Of a stretch of DNA of 64,000 bases, positions 42,650 to 50,733 are shown piece by piece. Within the stretch, counting starts at the first letter, position 1. Each line of letters opens with the position of its first letter. This DNA comes from Corynebacterium marinum DSM 44953 (lineage in GTDB: Bacteria; Actinomycetota; Actinomycetes; Mycobacteriales; Mycobacteriaceae): positions 62,001-126,000 of the forward strand of contig NZ_CP007790.1 of NCBI RefSeq assembly GCF_000835165.1. The letters run 5' to 3'. The position numbers were made by a program, and so were the translations under genes. The notes beneath the pieces are model-generated. The model had not been told where the DNA came from. It searched no databases and worked only from the letters and a program-made list of their open reading frames with translations.

Positions 42650-43965
42650 TCCTCGCACCCGCGACAGTCGCCGCGCTCATCCTCCTGATCGGCATCGTCG
42701 TCCTCATCGCCTTCTCGGTGCCCATCGCCGTGGCCATCGGCGTGCCCTCCATGCTCGCCGCCATGGCCGTGCTCGGCCCGGAGAACGCCGCGCAGGCCGT
42801 GGCCCAGCGCATGTTCACCGGCACCAACTCCTTCAGCCTCCTGGCCATCCCCTTCTTCGTGCTGGCTGGCGCGCTGATGAACTCAGGCGGCATCGCCGCC
42901 CGGCTCATCGACGCCGCGAAGGTCCTCGTGGGCCGCCTGCCCGCCTCCCTCGCGCAGACCAACATCGTGGCCAACGGCATGTTCGGCGCCGTCTCCGGCG
43001 CGGCCGTGGCCGCCGCCTCCGCCGTCGGCACCGTCATGACCCCACGGATGCGGGAGGACGGATACTCCCGTGCCTACTCCGCCGCCGTCAACGTGGCCTC
43101 CGCGCCCGCCGGCATGCTCATCCCGCCGTCGAACACCTTCATCGTCTACTCGCTGGTGTCCTCGACCTCCATCGCTGCGCTGTTCATGGCCGGCGTCGGA
43201 CCGGGCCTGCTGTGGGTCATCGCCTGTCTCGTCGTCGCCCTGCTCATGGCCCGGCGGGAGAACTACCGGCGTGACACCACGCACCCCACGCTCTCGCTGG
43301 CACTGCTGACGATCTGGCGGGCGGTGCCCTCCCTGCTGATGATCGTGATCGTCATCGGCGGCATCCTCGCCGGCTGGTTCACCCCGACCGAGTCGGCCGC
43401 CATCGCCGTCATCTACTGCCTGGTCCTGGGCTTCGCCTACCGCAACATCAGGGTCCGGGATCTGCCGGAGATCCTCCTGCGCGCCACCCGCACCACCTCC
43501 ATCGTGATGATGCTGGTCGCGGTCTCCTCCGCTCTGTCCTGGGTCATGGCCTTCGCCCGGATCCCGCAGATGATCTCCTCCGGGCTGCTGGCGGTGTCCG
43601 ATTCCAAGGTGGTCATCCTGCTCATCATGATGTTCATCCTGCTGATCATCGGCACCTTCATGGACCCCACCCCGGCGATCCTCATCTTCGTGCCGATCTT
43701 CCTGCCCGTGGTCACCGAACTCGGCGTCGACCCCGTCCACTTCGGCGCCATGGTGGTGATGAACCTGTCCCTCGGCGTGATCACCCCGCCGGTGGGCAAC
43801 GTCCTCTTCGTCGGCGCGCAGGTCGCGGGCCTGCGCATCGAAACCGTGACCAGAATGCTGTGGCCCTTCCTGGTTGCGATCCTCATCGCCCTGTTCGTGG
43901 TTGTCTTCGTCCCGCAGGTCTCCCTGTGGCTACCGGAGACGATGGGGCTGATGTCGGCCAACTGA
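42646..43965 (+). CDS. dctM: TRAP transporter large permease
   Basis: A 439-residue DctM-family transporter with about twelve helices. Conserved stretches are ANGMFGAVSGAAVAAASAVGTVM, APAGMLIPPSNTFIVYS and MNLSLGVITPPVGNVLFVG, which form the Na+ and substrate sites at the two hairpin tips. With dctP and dctQ it makes a complete transporter. Its neighbours (Dld-like enzyme upstream, lactate genes downstream) suggest lactate, glycolate or another 2-hydroxyacid as substrate. Confidence 0.9.
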   Translation: MILAPATVAALILLIGIVVLIAFSVPIAVAIGVPSMLAAMAVLGPENAAQAVAQRMFTGTNSFSLLAIPFFVLAGALMNSGGIAARLIDAAKVLVGRLPASLAQTNIVANGMFGAVSGAAVAAASAVGTVMTPRMREDGYSRAYSAAVNVASAPAGMLIPPSNTFIVYSLVSSTSIAALFMAGVGPGLLWVIACLVVALLMARRENYRRDTTHPTLSLALLTIWRAVPSLLMIVIVIGGILAGWFTPTESAAIAVIYCLVLGFAYRNIRVRDLPEILLRATRTTSIVMMLVAVSSALSWVMAFARIPQMISSGLLAVSDSKVVILLIMMFILLIIGTFMDPTPAILIFVPIFLPVVTELGVDPVHFGAMVVMNLSLGVITPPVGNVLFVGAQVAGLRIETVTRMLWPFLVAILIALFVVVFVPQVSLWLPETMGLMSAN

Positions 43966-43971
43966 TGCGCC

Positions 43972-44002
43972 GCCTGAGACGGGGTGCCTTCCCGCCTCAG
44001 GC
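43972..44002. terminator. Hairpin terminator after dctM
   Basis: GCCTGAG (43972-43978) pairs with CTCAGGC (43996-44002); inner CGGG/CCCG pairs extend the stem with one mismatch. It covers the stop of the convergent thioesterase remnant. Confidence 0.65.
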
Positions 44003-44580
44003 CTGCTCAACCCGGTGCAGGGTCACCAGCCCCAGGGTCGCGGCCTTCCCGTCCGGGTTGAGCACGCGGGTTTCCACTGTTGCGATGGTGCGTGACCGGT
44101 GGATGACGTCCGCCGTGACCCTGAGGTGACCTTCCACGATTCCAGGGCGGAGGTAGGACATTCGGATGGATGAGGGAAGGAACTTCTCCGGCGAAGAGCC
44201 TCCGGAGAATTCGGCGGCCCGCCGTGCGGCCAGTTCCGAGAAGGCCAGGCTGACCCCGCCGTGGAGCGTACCGAGCACGTTCCGCATGCCGGGGTCGGCA
44301 TGACGCCGCATCCACAGGCAGGCCCGCCGTCCGGTGCAGGGGCCGGTCACTGGGGAAGTACTCCACACACTGGCCGATGGTGGCGATCAGGTCCCCGTTG
44401 TCCGCGACCACCCGCCTACTGCTCGTCGTCCCGCGCCGTGAGCGCGGCGTAGGCGGTGACGTCGTCGATGAGCACACCGGTGACTCCCTGGTGGGGGAGA
44501 GGAAGGGAGGAACTCGGGACCGGTGCCGGATCCCGGGTCCGCGACGGCCTCACCTCGAGGTGGGCCACGGATGTGCGGGC
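43997..44580 (-). pseudogene. Decayed tandem hotdog (PaaI-type) thioesterase
   Basis: Three pieces of one protein lie in three different frames. N-terminal: TSVAHLEVRPSRTRD to GVTGVLIDDVTAYAALTARDDEQ, then TAG at 44416. Middle: RVVADNGDLIATIGQCVEYFPS, looking like the end of a hotdog domain. C-terminal (43997 to about 44350): NVLGTLHGGVSLAFSELAARRAAEFSGG through VTLHRVEQA, a nearly complete second hotdog domain. At least two frame breaks and a deletion in the first domain are required. The last piece could still be made from a GTG at 44368, but this is doubtful. Confidence 0.6.
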
Positions 44581-45389
44581 GGTGCGGGGGCCGGGTAGGT
44601 CCAGGGCGCCGTCTGGATCCGCGCAGCGCATTGACCCCACGGGATCAGGGAATCTGCCGCGAGACCCGACCGCTGCTTCAGCCCGCTGAGGCTGAAGAAC
44701 CACACGATATGCTCCCGGAGGGCGGCGGCTGCGTCCTCACCGCGCCGTTCCTCCACCGCCTGCAGGATCCCCCGGTGCTGCTGCTGCAGGGCGCAGCTGA
44801 CGTCACGCCAGTTGCCCAGACCCGCGACAGTCTCCTGGACATAGCTGATGGTGGCCTGGCGCAGCGAGGTCATGATCGTCTCCACCACCACATTGCCGGC
44901 CAGAGAGGCGAGCAGGATGTGGAACTGGGCGTCCCGGGTGTGGAATTCATCCGCCGGCAGGTCAGGGGCGTCCATCATGTCCACCAGCGCGGCGGCCTCC
45001 TTGAGGATCTGCACGCGTTCCGGGGAGTCCGGAGCGGCGGCGGCCTCGACCGCGGACTGGGTCTCCAGCACGAGCCGGGTCTGCACCAGGTCCCGCACCG
45101 GCAGGGAGCGGGTGGCCACGTGCATCCTCAACGCCCAGGCCAGGGCGGCTGAAGGCTCGGAGATGACCACGGCCCCGGCATTCGGCCCGGATCCCGTGGC
45201 TGAACGGACCAGCCCCATGGCGTCGAGCACCCGGATCGCCTCGCGCACCGAGGCCCGGGAGATGCTGAAGTCCTCGGCGAGCTGACGCTCGGCCGGAAGC
45301 TTGTCACCCACGGAGATGTCTCCGGAGCGCAGGCGCTCCTCCAGCCAGTCGAGGATGACGGTGTAGGCGCGGGGCTGGGGGGTGGACAT
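44550..45389 (-). CDS. lldR: GntR/FadR-family lactate regulator with extended C-terminus
   Basis: A 279-residue repressor. The winged helix is at the N-terminus (GDKLPAERQLAEDFSISRASVREAIRVLDAMGLV) and the all-helical FCD ligand domain occupies about 80-238, with metal-ligand candidates in EFHTRDAQFH and QQQHRGIL. LldR proteins are about 240 residues; the last 39 residues here (SGLAADSLIPWGQC to the end, Pro-rich) have no counterpart and overlap the decayed thioesterase, implying loss of the original stop. It is downstream of lldP on the same strand and probably binds the two TGGTCAG sites before lutA. Confidence 0.85.
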   Translation of the reverse strand: MSTPQPRAYTVILDWLEERLRSGDISVGDKLPAERQLAEDFSISRASVREAIRVLDAMGLVRSATGSGPNAGAVVISEPSAALAWALRMHVATRSLPVRDLVQTRLVLETQSAVEAAAAPDSPERVQILKEAAALVDMMDAPDLPADEFHTRDAQFHILLASLAGNVVVETIMTSLRQATISYVQETVAGLGNWRDVSCALQQQHRGILQAVEERRGEDAAAALREHIVWFFSLSGLKQRSGLAADSLIPWGQCAARIQTAPWTYPAPAPPAHPWPTSR

Positions 45390-45519
45390 GGGCAGGGCCT
45401 CCTGGCAGACAAGTTACCCGTCAATCATAAGGTCCCGGTGCCTGGGCGTCCGGATCCGGGTGCCGGCAGTCCGTGTGCCCGCCGGGAAAGCGGCGTGCCC
45501 CGGAGCCGCTGCATCTGTG

Positions 45520-47307
45520 TCAGGCCCGGACTGCGCTGGGAACGGGAGAGTCTTTACGCCACAGCCAGGTGGCGAGGACGCCGAGCCCGGCGATGAGCAG
45601 TGCCAGCATGACAGTGCCCAGGTTCAGGCCTGCCCCGTAGATGAACAGGTAGGCGACGGCACCGCCTGCCAGGCAATAGTAGGTGGTCACGAGGATGGTC
45701 TGGCGCAGCAGGTCACCCTCCCGGCCGAGGAGTCCGACGGTGGCGGACGCGGCCACGATGTTGTGGATGGAGATCGGGTTGCCGCCTGCCCCGCCGATGG
45801 CCTGGGCGGCCACGACGAGTTCCGGGCGCTCGACGCCGATGGCGACGCCGGTGGAGTACTGGAACTGGGAGAATGTCAGGTTGGAGACGGTGTTCGAGCC
45901 GGCGATGAAGGCGCCGAGCGCCCCGATCCAGGGGGCGATGACCGGCCAGGAGGTGCCGGAGATCAGCGCCGCACCTTCCGCAAGGGTGACCGGCATGCTC
46001 GACAGGCCTGAATCGTTGAGGGCGGGACCGGACTGGATGAGCACGCGCACCAGGGGCACGGCGAAGACCAGGGCGGCGGCGGTGCCGGCGAGCTGACCCG
46101 TGGAGATTCTGATGGTCTCCTTGATCTGGCCGGAGTTCATCCGGTGCAGCAGGTAGGCGAAGACGGAGGTGGCGATGAGCACGAAACCGGGCAGGTAGAA
46201 CGGCTGGACCGTGGTGGTGATCCCGGTGCCCAGGATGTCTTCGAAGGGGATGGCCAGGCCGGTCAGCCACTCCTTCAGTGGGGTGATCACGCGGCTGGCC
46301 ACCAGGAGTCCGGCCATGAGGACGTAGGGGCTCCAGGCGCGGACCAGGCTCATGTGCGCTGAGACGTCGGTGGCTTCAGCCGGTTCGATGGTGCCCATCC
46401 AGCGGGCGGGCCAACTGGCGCGGGGGCCGAACCGGAAGGTGTCCTTCGGCATGAGAAAGCCCCTGCTGGAGGTGAACATCACCAGCAGCAGGCCGATGAT
46501 GCCGCCGAACATCGAGGGGAACTCGGGTCCGAGGAAACGGGCGACCAGCAGGTAGGGGATCGTCATGGCCAGGGAGGCGTAGATGGCGAAGGGCCACACT
46601 GCCAGGCCGTCGCGGAAGCGTCGTTCGGGGCCGAAGAAACCGGTGAGGAGGGTGACGATGATCAACGGGATGAGAATGCCGACGATGGTGTGGATCGCCG
46701 CGGTGTAGAAGCCGATGGAGCTGATGAACTCGGGCATGGTCACACCCAGGACGCTGATGCGTTCGGCCACCGCAGGGTCGCCGCCGAGGCCGTTGGCCAC
46801 GCCGACGAGGATCGGGGTGCCCACCGCACCGAAGCTGACCGGAGTCGACTGCACGACCAGTCCCACCATAACGGCGGCCATGGCGGGGAAGCCCATGGCC
46901 AGCAGAAGAGGGGCGACGACGGCTGCGGTGGTGCCGAACCCGGAGACGCCTTCGATGAAGGAGCCGAAGAGCCAGCCGATGATGATCGCCTGGATCCGGC
47001 GGTCGGCGGAGATGTTGTTGAACCCCGCCCGGATGGTGGACATGGCCCCACCCACGGTGAGGGTGGACAGCAGCAGGAGGGCGCCGAAGACGATGTAGAG
47101 CATGGTGCCGGCCACGATCACGCCTTCGATGGTGGCCGCCAGTACGCCGGTGAAACTCATCTGCCAGACGAACACGGCCACCACGACCGCGGCAAGGTAA
47201 CCGACCGGCATCGCGTACTTCGCGGGCCAGCGGAAGCCGGCCAGTAGCACGCCCACCAGGAGCAGGGGTAGCAGAGCCAGGAAGCTCAGCACAGCGAGAT
47301 TGTCCAT
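45520..47307 (-). CDS. lldP: L-lactate permease
   Basis: A 595-residue LctP-family transporter with about fourteen helices. The family hallmarks [22 protein letters not shown] and [22 protein letters not shown] are intact, as is [26 protein letters not shown]. It imports lactate with protons. The ATG at 47307 is selected for AAAGGA 8 nt upstream and for starting the first helix; an upstream in-frame start adds a hydrophilic tail without support. Divergent from lutABC. Confidence 0.93.
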   Translation of the reverse strand: MDNLAVLSFLALLPLLLVGVLLAGFRWPAKYAMPVGYLAAVVVAVFVWQMSFTGVLAATIEGVIVAGTMLYIVFGALLLLSTLTVGGAMSTIRAGFNNISADRRIQAIIIGWLFGSFIEGVSGFGTTAAVVAPLLLAMGFPAMAAVMVGLVVQSTPVSFGAVGTPILVGVANGLGGDPAVAERISVLGVTMPEFISSIGFYTAAIHTIVGILIPLIIVTLLTGFFGPERRFRDGLAVWPFAIYASLAMTIPYLLVARFLGPEFPSMFGGIIGLLLVMFTSSRGFLMPKDTFRFGPRASWPARWMGTIEPAEATDVSAHMSLVRAWSPYVLMAGLLVASRVITPLKEWLTGLAIPFEDILGTGITTTVQPFYLPGFVLIATSVFAYLLHRMNSGQIKETIRISTGQLAGTAAALVFAVPLVRVLIQSGPALNDSGLSSMPVTLAEGAALISGTSWPVIAPWIGALGAFIAGSNTVSNLTFSQFQYSTGVAIGVERPELVVAAQAIGGAGGNPISIHNIVAASATVGLLGREGDLLRQTILVTTYYCLAGGAVAYLFIYGAGLNLGTVMLALLIAGLGVLATWLWRKDSPVPSAVRA

Positions 47308-47500
47308 CGATAGATCCTTTCGGTTGCCTTCCTCTGCATGGCTGTGGAGTGAGGGGCCGGCAAGAGGGTGACTGAGGTGCTTCATTCGAAAACGGGCGCG
47401 GGGGTGCTTTTCCCCGGTGCGGGAGAACTGCGGGAAAACGTGGGTCGGTCTGATTGCTAACCGGGGCTGGTCCCTGCGGGGAGGGCGGACAGCGCCGCGT

Positions 47501-47515
47501 TGTGGTCAGTCCACA
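47501..47515. promoter_or_regulatory. LldR-like operator 1
   Basis: TGTGGTCAGTCCACA is a near-perfect palindrome of the FadR/LldR type. With the following GG it shares GGTCAGWCCACAGG with operator 2, 100 bp away. It lies in the lldP-lutA divergent spacer, about 190 nt before lldP. Confidence 0.65.
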
Positions 47516-47573
47516 GGACGATATGTGTCGCGGGTCACCGCGGTCAAGTGTGGACGCGATCTTTTTCCGGCAC

Positions 47574-47612
47574 TTGCGTGACCTGCCTCACTGGCTTAGT
47601 ATGGTCAGACCA
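47574..47612 (+). promoter_or_regulatory. lutABC promoter with overlapping LldR-like operator 2
   Basis: TTGCGT (47574-47579) and TAGTAT (47597-47602) are -35 and -10 elements with a 17-bp spacer. The perfect palindrome TGGTCAGACCA (47602-47612) begins on the last base of the -10, where bound repressor would block initiation. The lutA ATG is 48 nt further. The rest of the 353-bp lldP-lutA spacer holds operator 1 and no gene. Confidence 0.75.
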
Positions 47613-47660
47613 CAGGCGGACGGACCCTCTCCGAGCCGCCTCCCCGACTCTGGAGGTCTC

Positions 47661-48476
47661 ATGAGGATCGCTCTGTTCTCCACGTGCATCGTGGACGCGA
47701 TGTACCCGAAGGTCGCCTTGGCCACCGTCCGTATCCTGGAACGCCTCGGCCACGAGGTTGTCTTTCCGCCGGGGCAGGGCTGTTGCTCGCAGATGCACGT
47801 CAACAGCGGGTATCTCGCCCACGCTCTGCCGGTGGTGCGCAACCACGTCAAGGCGTTCAGTGAGGCCGACTACGACGTCGCGGTCGCCCCGTCCGGTTCC
47901 TGCGTGGCCTCTCTCGGCCACCAGCAGCCGATGGTCGCGCGTGCCGGCGGCGATGAGCGGCTGGCCGGGCAGGCCACCGAGGTCGCCGCCCGGACCTACG
48001 AGCTCTCGCAACTTCTTATCGACGTCCTCGGCGTCACCGACGCGGCTGCTCAGCTCGGATCCTTCTTCCCCCATTCCGTCACCTACCACCCTTCGTGCCA
48101 CGGCATGCGCCTGCTGCGGTTGGGGGACCGGCAGTCCGACCTCGTCCGGTCGGTCGAGGGCATCGACTTCCGGGAACTCCCGGACGCCGATGAATGCTGC
48201 GGCTTCGGCGGCACGTTCTCCATGAAGAATGCGGACGTCTCCGGAGCCATGGTGGACGAGAAGATCGGCAACATCGTCTCCACCGGCGCCGAGCTGTGCA
48301 CCGGCGGGGACGCTTCCTGTCTGCTGCACATCGGCGGGGCCGTGGCCCGCCGACAGGAGAACGTCAAGACCGTGCACTTTGCGGAGATCCTCGCCTCCAC
48401 CCGCCGCAACCCCCTGGAGATCTCAGGGCCGGTCGAACTGTCCATCCCCGCCCCCACCGAAGGAGGCCCCCGATGA
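47661..48476 (+). CDS. lutA: L-lactate oxidation complex subunit LutA
   Basis: A 271-residue protein with two CCG cysteine-rich domains (GQGCCSQMHVNSGY and DECCGFGGTFSMKN) that probably hold a noncanonical Fe-S cluster; CHGMRLLR lies before the second. With LutB and LutC it oxidises L-lactate to pyruvate. ATG at 47661 has GGAGG upstream. Its stop overlaps the lutB ATG by 4 nt. Confidence 0.93.
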   Translation: MRIALFSTCIVDAMYPKVALATVRILERLGHEVVFPPGQGCCSQMHVNSGYLAHALPVVRNHVKAFSEADYDVAVAPSGSCVASLGHQQPMVARAGGDERLAGQATEVAARTYELSQLLIDVLGVTDAAAQLGSFFPHSVTYHPSCHGMRLLRLGDRQSDLVRSVEGIDFRELPDADECCGFGGTFSMKNADVSGAMVDEKIGNIVSTGAELCTGGDASCLLHIGGAVARRQENVKTVHFAEILASTRRNPLEISGPVELSIPAPTEGGPR

Positions 48477-49993
48477 CCACCCATCTGGGAATGCCCACCG
48501 CCCGCCCGGTCCACGGCGAAGGAAACCTGCACGCCGACATCTCCTTCCCCAAAGCGGCGAAGGAGCAGATGCGCAACGAACAGATGCGCGCCAACATCCA
48601 CCACGCCACCCACACCATCCGGGGCAAGCGGGCGGCGGTGACCGCGGAGCTGCCGGACTGGGAGCTTCTGCGTGACGCAGGATCGGCGATCAAACAGCAG
48701 GTCGCCGCGAACCTGCCCGAGTTGCTCGAGGAATTCGAACGCAACTTCACCGCCCGGGGCGGCACGGTCCACTGGGCACGTGACGCGGAGGAGGCCAACC
48801 GGATCGTGACCGAACTGATCCAGGCCACCGGCTCGAAGGAGGTGATCAAGGTCAAATCGATGGCCACCCAGGAGATCGACCTGGAGGCACACCTGCACCG
48901 CCACGGCATCACCGCCACCGAAACCGACCTCGCGGAGCTCATCGTCCAGCTGGGCCATGACAAGCCCTCCCACATTCTCGTGCCCGCCATCCACCGCAAC
49001 CGCCACGAGATCCGGGACATCTTCCTCAAGGAAATGCCCGAGACCGATGAAACGCTGACGTCCGAGCCGCACGACCTCGCCGATGCGGCCCGTCGGCACC
49101 TGCGGGAGAAGTTCCTCAACACCTCCGTGGCCGTCTCCGGTGCGAACTTCGGCGTCGCGGAGACCGGCACCCTCACGGTCGTGGAGTCCGAGGGCAACGG
49201 GCGCATGTGCCTGACCCTGCCGGACACGCTGATCACGGTCATGGGCATCGAGAAGATCGTGCCCACGTTCACCGACCTTGAGGTTTTCCTCCAGCTGCTG
49301 CCGCGTTCCTCCACCGGCGAGCGGATGAATCCCTACACCTCCATGTGGACCGGGGTCACCCCGGGCGACGGTCCACAGAATGTGCACGTGGTGCTGCTGG
49401 ACAACGGCCGCACCGCGGTCCTCGACGATGAGGCCGGGCGCTCCGCCCTGCACTGCATCCGCTGTTCGGCCTGCCTCAATGTCTGCCCTGTCTACGAACA
49501 CGCCGGCGGACATTCCTACGGTTCGACCTACCCCGGCCCTATCGGAGCGATCCTCTCCCCGCAGCTGACCGGCATCACCTCGGCGGAAAACGCTTCCCTC
49601 CCGTTCGCGTCCTCTCTGTGTGGCGCCTGCTACGACGTCTGCCCGGTCAAGATCAACATCCCCGAGATTCTGGTCCACCTGCGCTCGGAGGCGGTGAAGT
49701 CGGAGGATCACAAGGTTCCCTCCCAGATGGATCTGCTCATGAAGGGGGCATCCGTGGTCATGTCCTCCGGCGTGCGGATGGCACTCATTGAACGAGGTCT
49801 GCCGGTCGGTCGCATCGCCGCGGGACGTGACCGGCGGATCAGTCGGCTGCCCGGACTCGCCGGCGGCTGGACCGACCAGCGCGACATCCCCGCACCGCCG
49901 AATCAGTCCTTCCGCAACTGGTGGAAGAAGCACGAGCACGAGACCGAACAGCGGCTGCGCCGCGACGGCCATTACGAGCAGGAGAAGAAATGA
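48473..49993 (+). CDS. lutB: L-lactate oxidation complex iron-sulfur subunit LutB
   Basis: A 506-residue protein. The N-terminal LUD domain (about 60-300, with VSGANFGVAETGTLTVVESEGN) is followed by two [4Fe-4S] motifs, CIRCSACLNVCPVY and CGACYDVCPVKINIP, and a C-terminal LutB-specific tail. It passes electrons from lactate oxidation to the respiratory chain. Start and stop both overlap neighbours in ATGA arrangements. Confidence 0.93.
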   Translation: MTTHLGMPTARPVHGEGNLHADISFPKAAKEQMRNEQMRANIHHATHTIRGKRAAVTAELPDWELLRDAGSAIKQQVAANLPELLEEFERNFTARGGTVHWARDAEEANRIVTELIQATGSKEVIKVKSMATQEIDLEAHLHRHGITATETDLAELIVQLGHDKPSHILVPAIHRNRHEIRDIFLKEMPETDETLTSEPHDLADAARRHLREKFLNTSVAVSGANFGVAETGTLTVVESEGNGRMCLTLPDTLITVMGIEKIVPTFTDLEVFLQLLPRSSTGERMNPYTSMWTGVTPGDGPQNVHVVLLDNGRTAVLDDEAGRSALHCIRCSACLNVCPVYEHAGGHSYGSTYPGPIGAILSPQLTGITSAENASLPFASSLCGACYDVCPVKINIPEILVHLRSEAVKSEDHKVPSQMDLLMKGASVVMSSGVRMALIERGLPVGRIAAGRDRRISRLPGLAGGWTDQRDIPAPPNQSFRNWWKKHEHETEQRLRRDGHYEQEKK

Positions 49994-50622
49994 GCACCGA
50001 GGCCAAGACCGAGATCCTCCGGCGCATCAGGGCCGCGATTGACGATGCCCCCGTCGCCCCGGACATCCCCCGCAGCTACCGCCGCTCCTCAGACCTGGCG
50101 CCGGCCGAGATCCTCGAGATGCTCGAGGACCGGTTGATCGACTACAAGGCCAATGTCTTCCACGAGACAGCCGAGAGCCTTCCCGCACGTCTGGCGGAGC
50201 TGTTCGGTGAATCCGCCCGGGTCATTGCCCCGCATGGCCTGGAACGGACCTGGCTACCCACCGACTCCGGTGACCGGATCCTCTTCGAGACTCCCGACGC
50301 GGTGCTCGAGGTCCATGACCTCAACGACACCATCGACGCTGTGGTCACCTCGTCCACCGTCTCCTGCGCGGAGACCGGCACCATTTTCCTCACCGGCCGC
50401 CCCGATGAGGGCCGCCGCGCGATCAGCCTCGTGCCTGACCACCACATCTGCGTCGTGCCGGTGGACACCGTGGTCGAACTCATCCCCGAGGCCATGGCCA
50501 GGGTCGATGCGATCGCCCCGATCACGATGATCTCCGGGCCCTCCGCCACCTCCGATATCGAACTCGAACGCGTCGAGGGTGTGCACGGTCCGCGTCGTCT
50601 GGATGTCATCCTCCTCGGCTGA
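49990..50622 (+). CDS. lutC: L-lactate oxidation complex subunit LutC
   Basis: A 210-residue LUD-domain protein. VVTSSTVSCAETGTIFLTG and the C-terminal SGPSATSDIELERVEGVHGPRRLDVIL are typical of LutC/YkgG. It completes the LutABC complex; the start overlaps the lutB stop by 4 nt. The 111-nt gap to pyc lacks a strong terminator, so read-through into pyc is possible. Confidence 0.92.
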   Translation: MSTEAKTEILRRIRAAIDDAPVAPDIPRSYRRSSDLAPAEILEMLEDRLIDYKANVFHETAESLPARLAELFGESARVIAPHGLERTWLPTDSGDRILFETPDAVLEVHDLNDTIDAVVTSSTVSCAETGTIFLTGRPDEGRRAISLVPDHHICVVPVDTVVELIPEAMARVDAIAPITMISGPSATSDIELERVEGVHGPRRLDVILLG

Positions 50623-50733
50623 GTGCTGTACCCCCGCCGCGCCCCGAGGATTCCCCTCGTGGCAGTGCCATAACCCTCAGACACAGCCTCCGGTGACCAG
50701 AGCCCTGACCGGGGGCGGAACGGAACAACCCTG

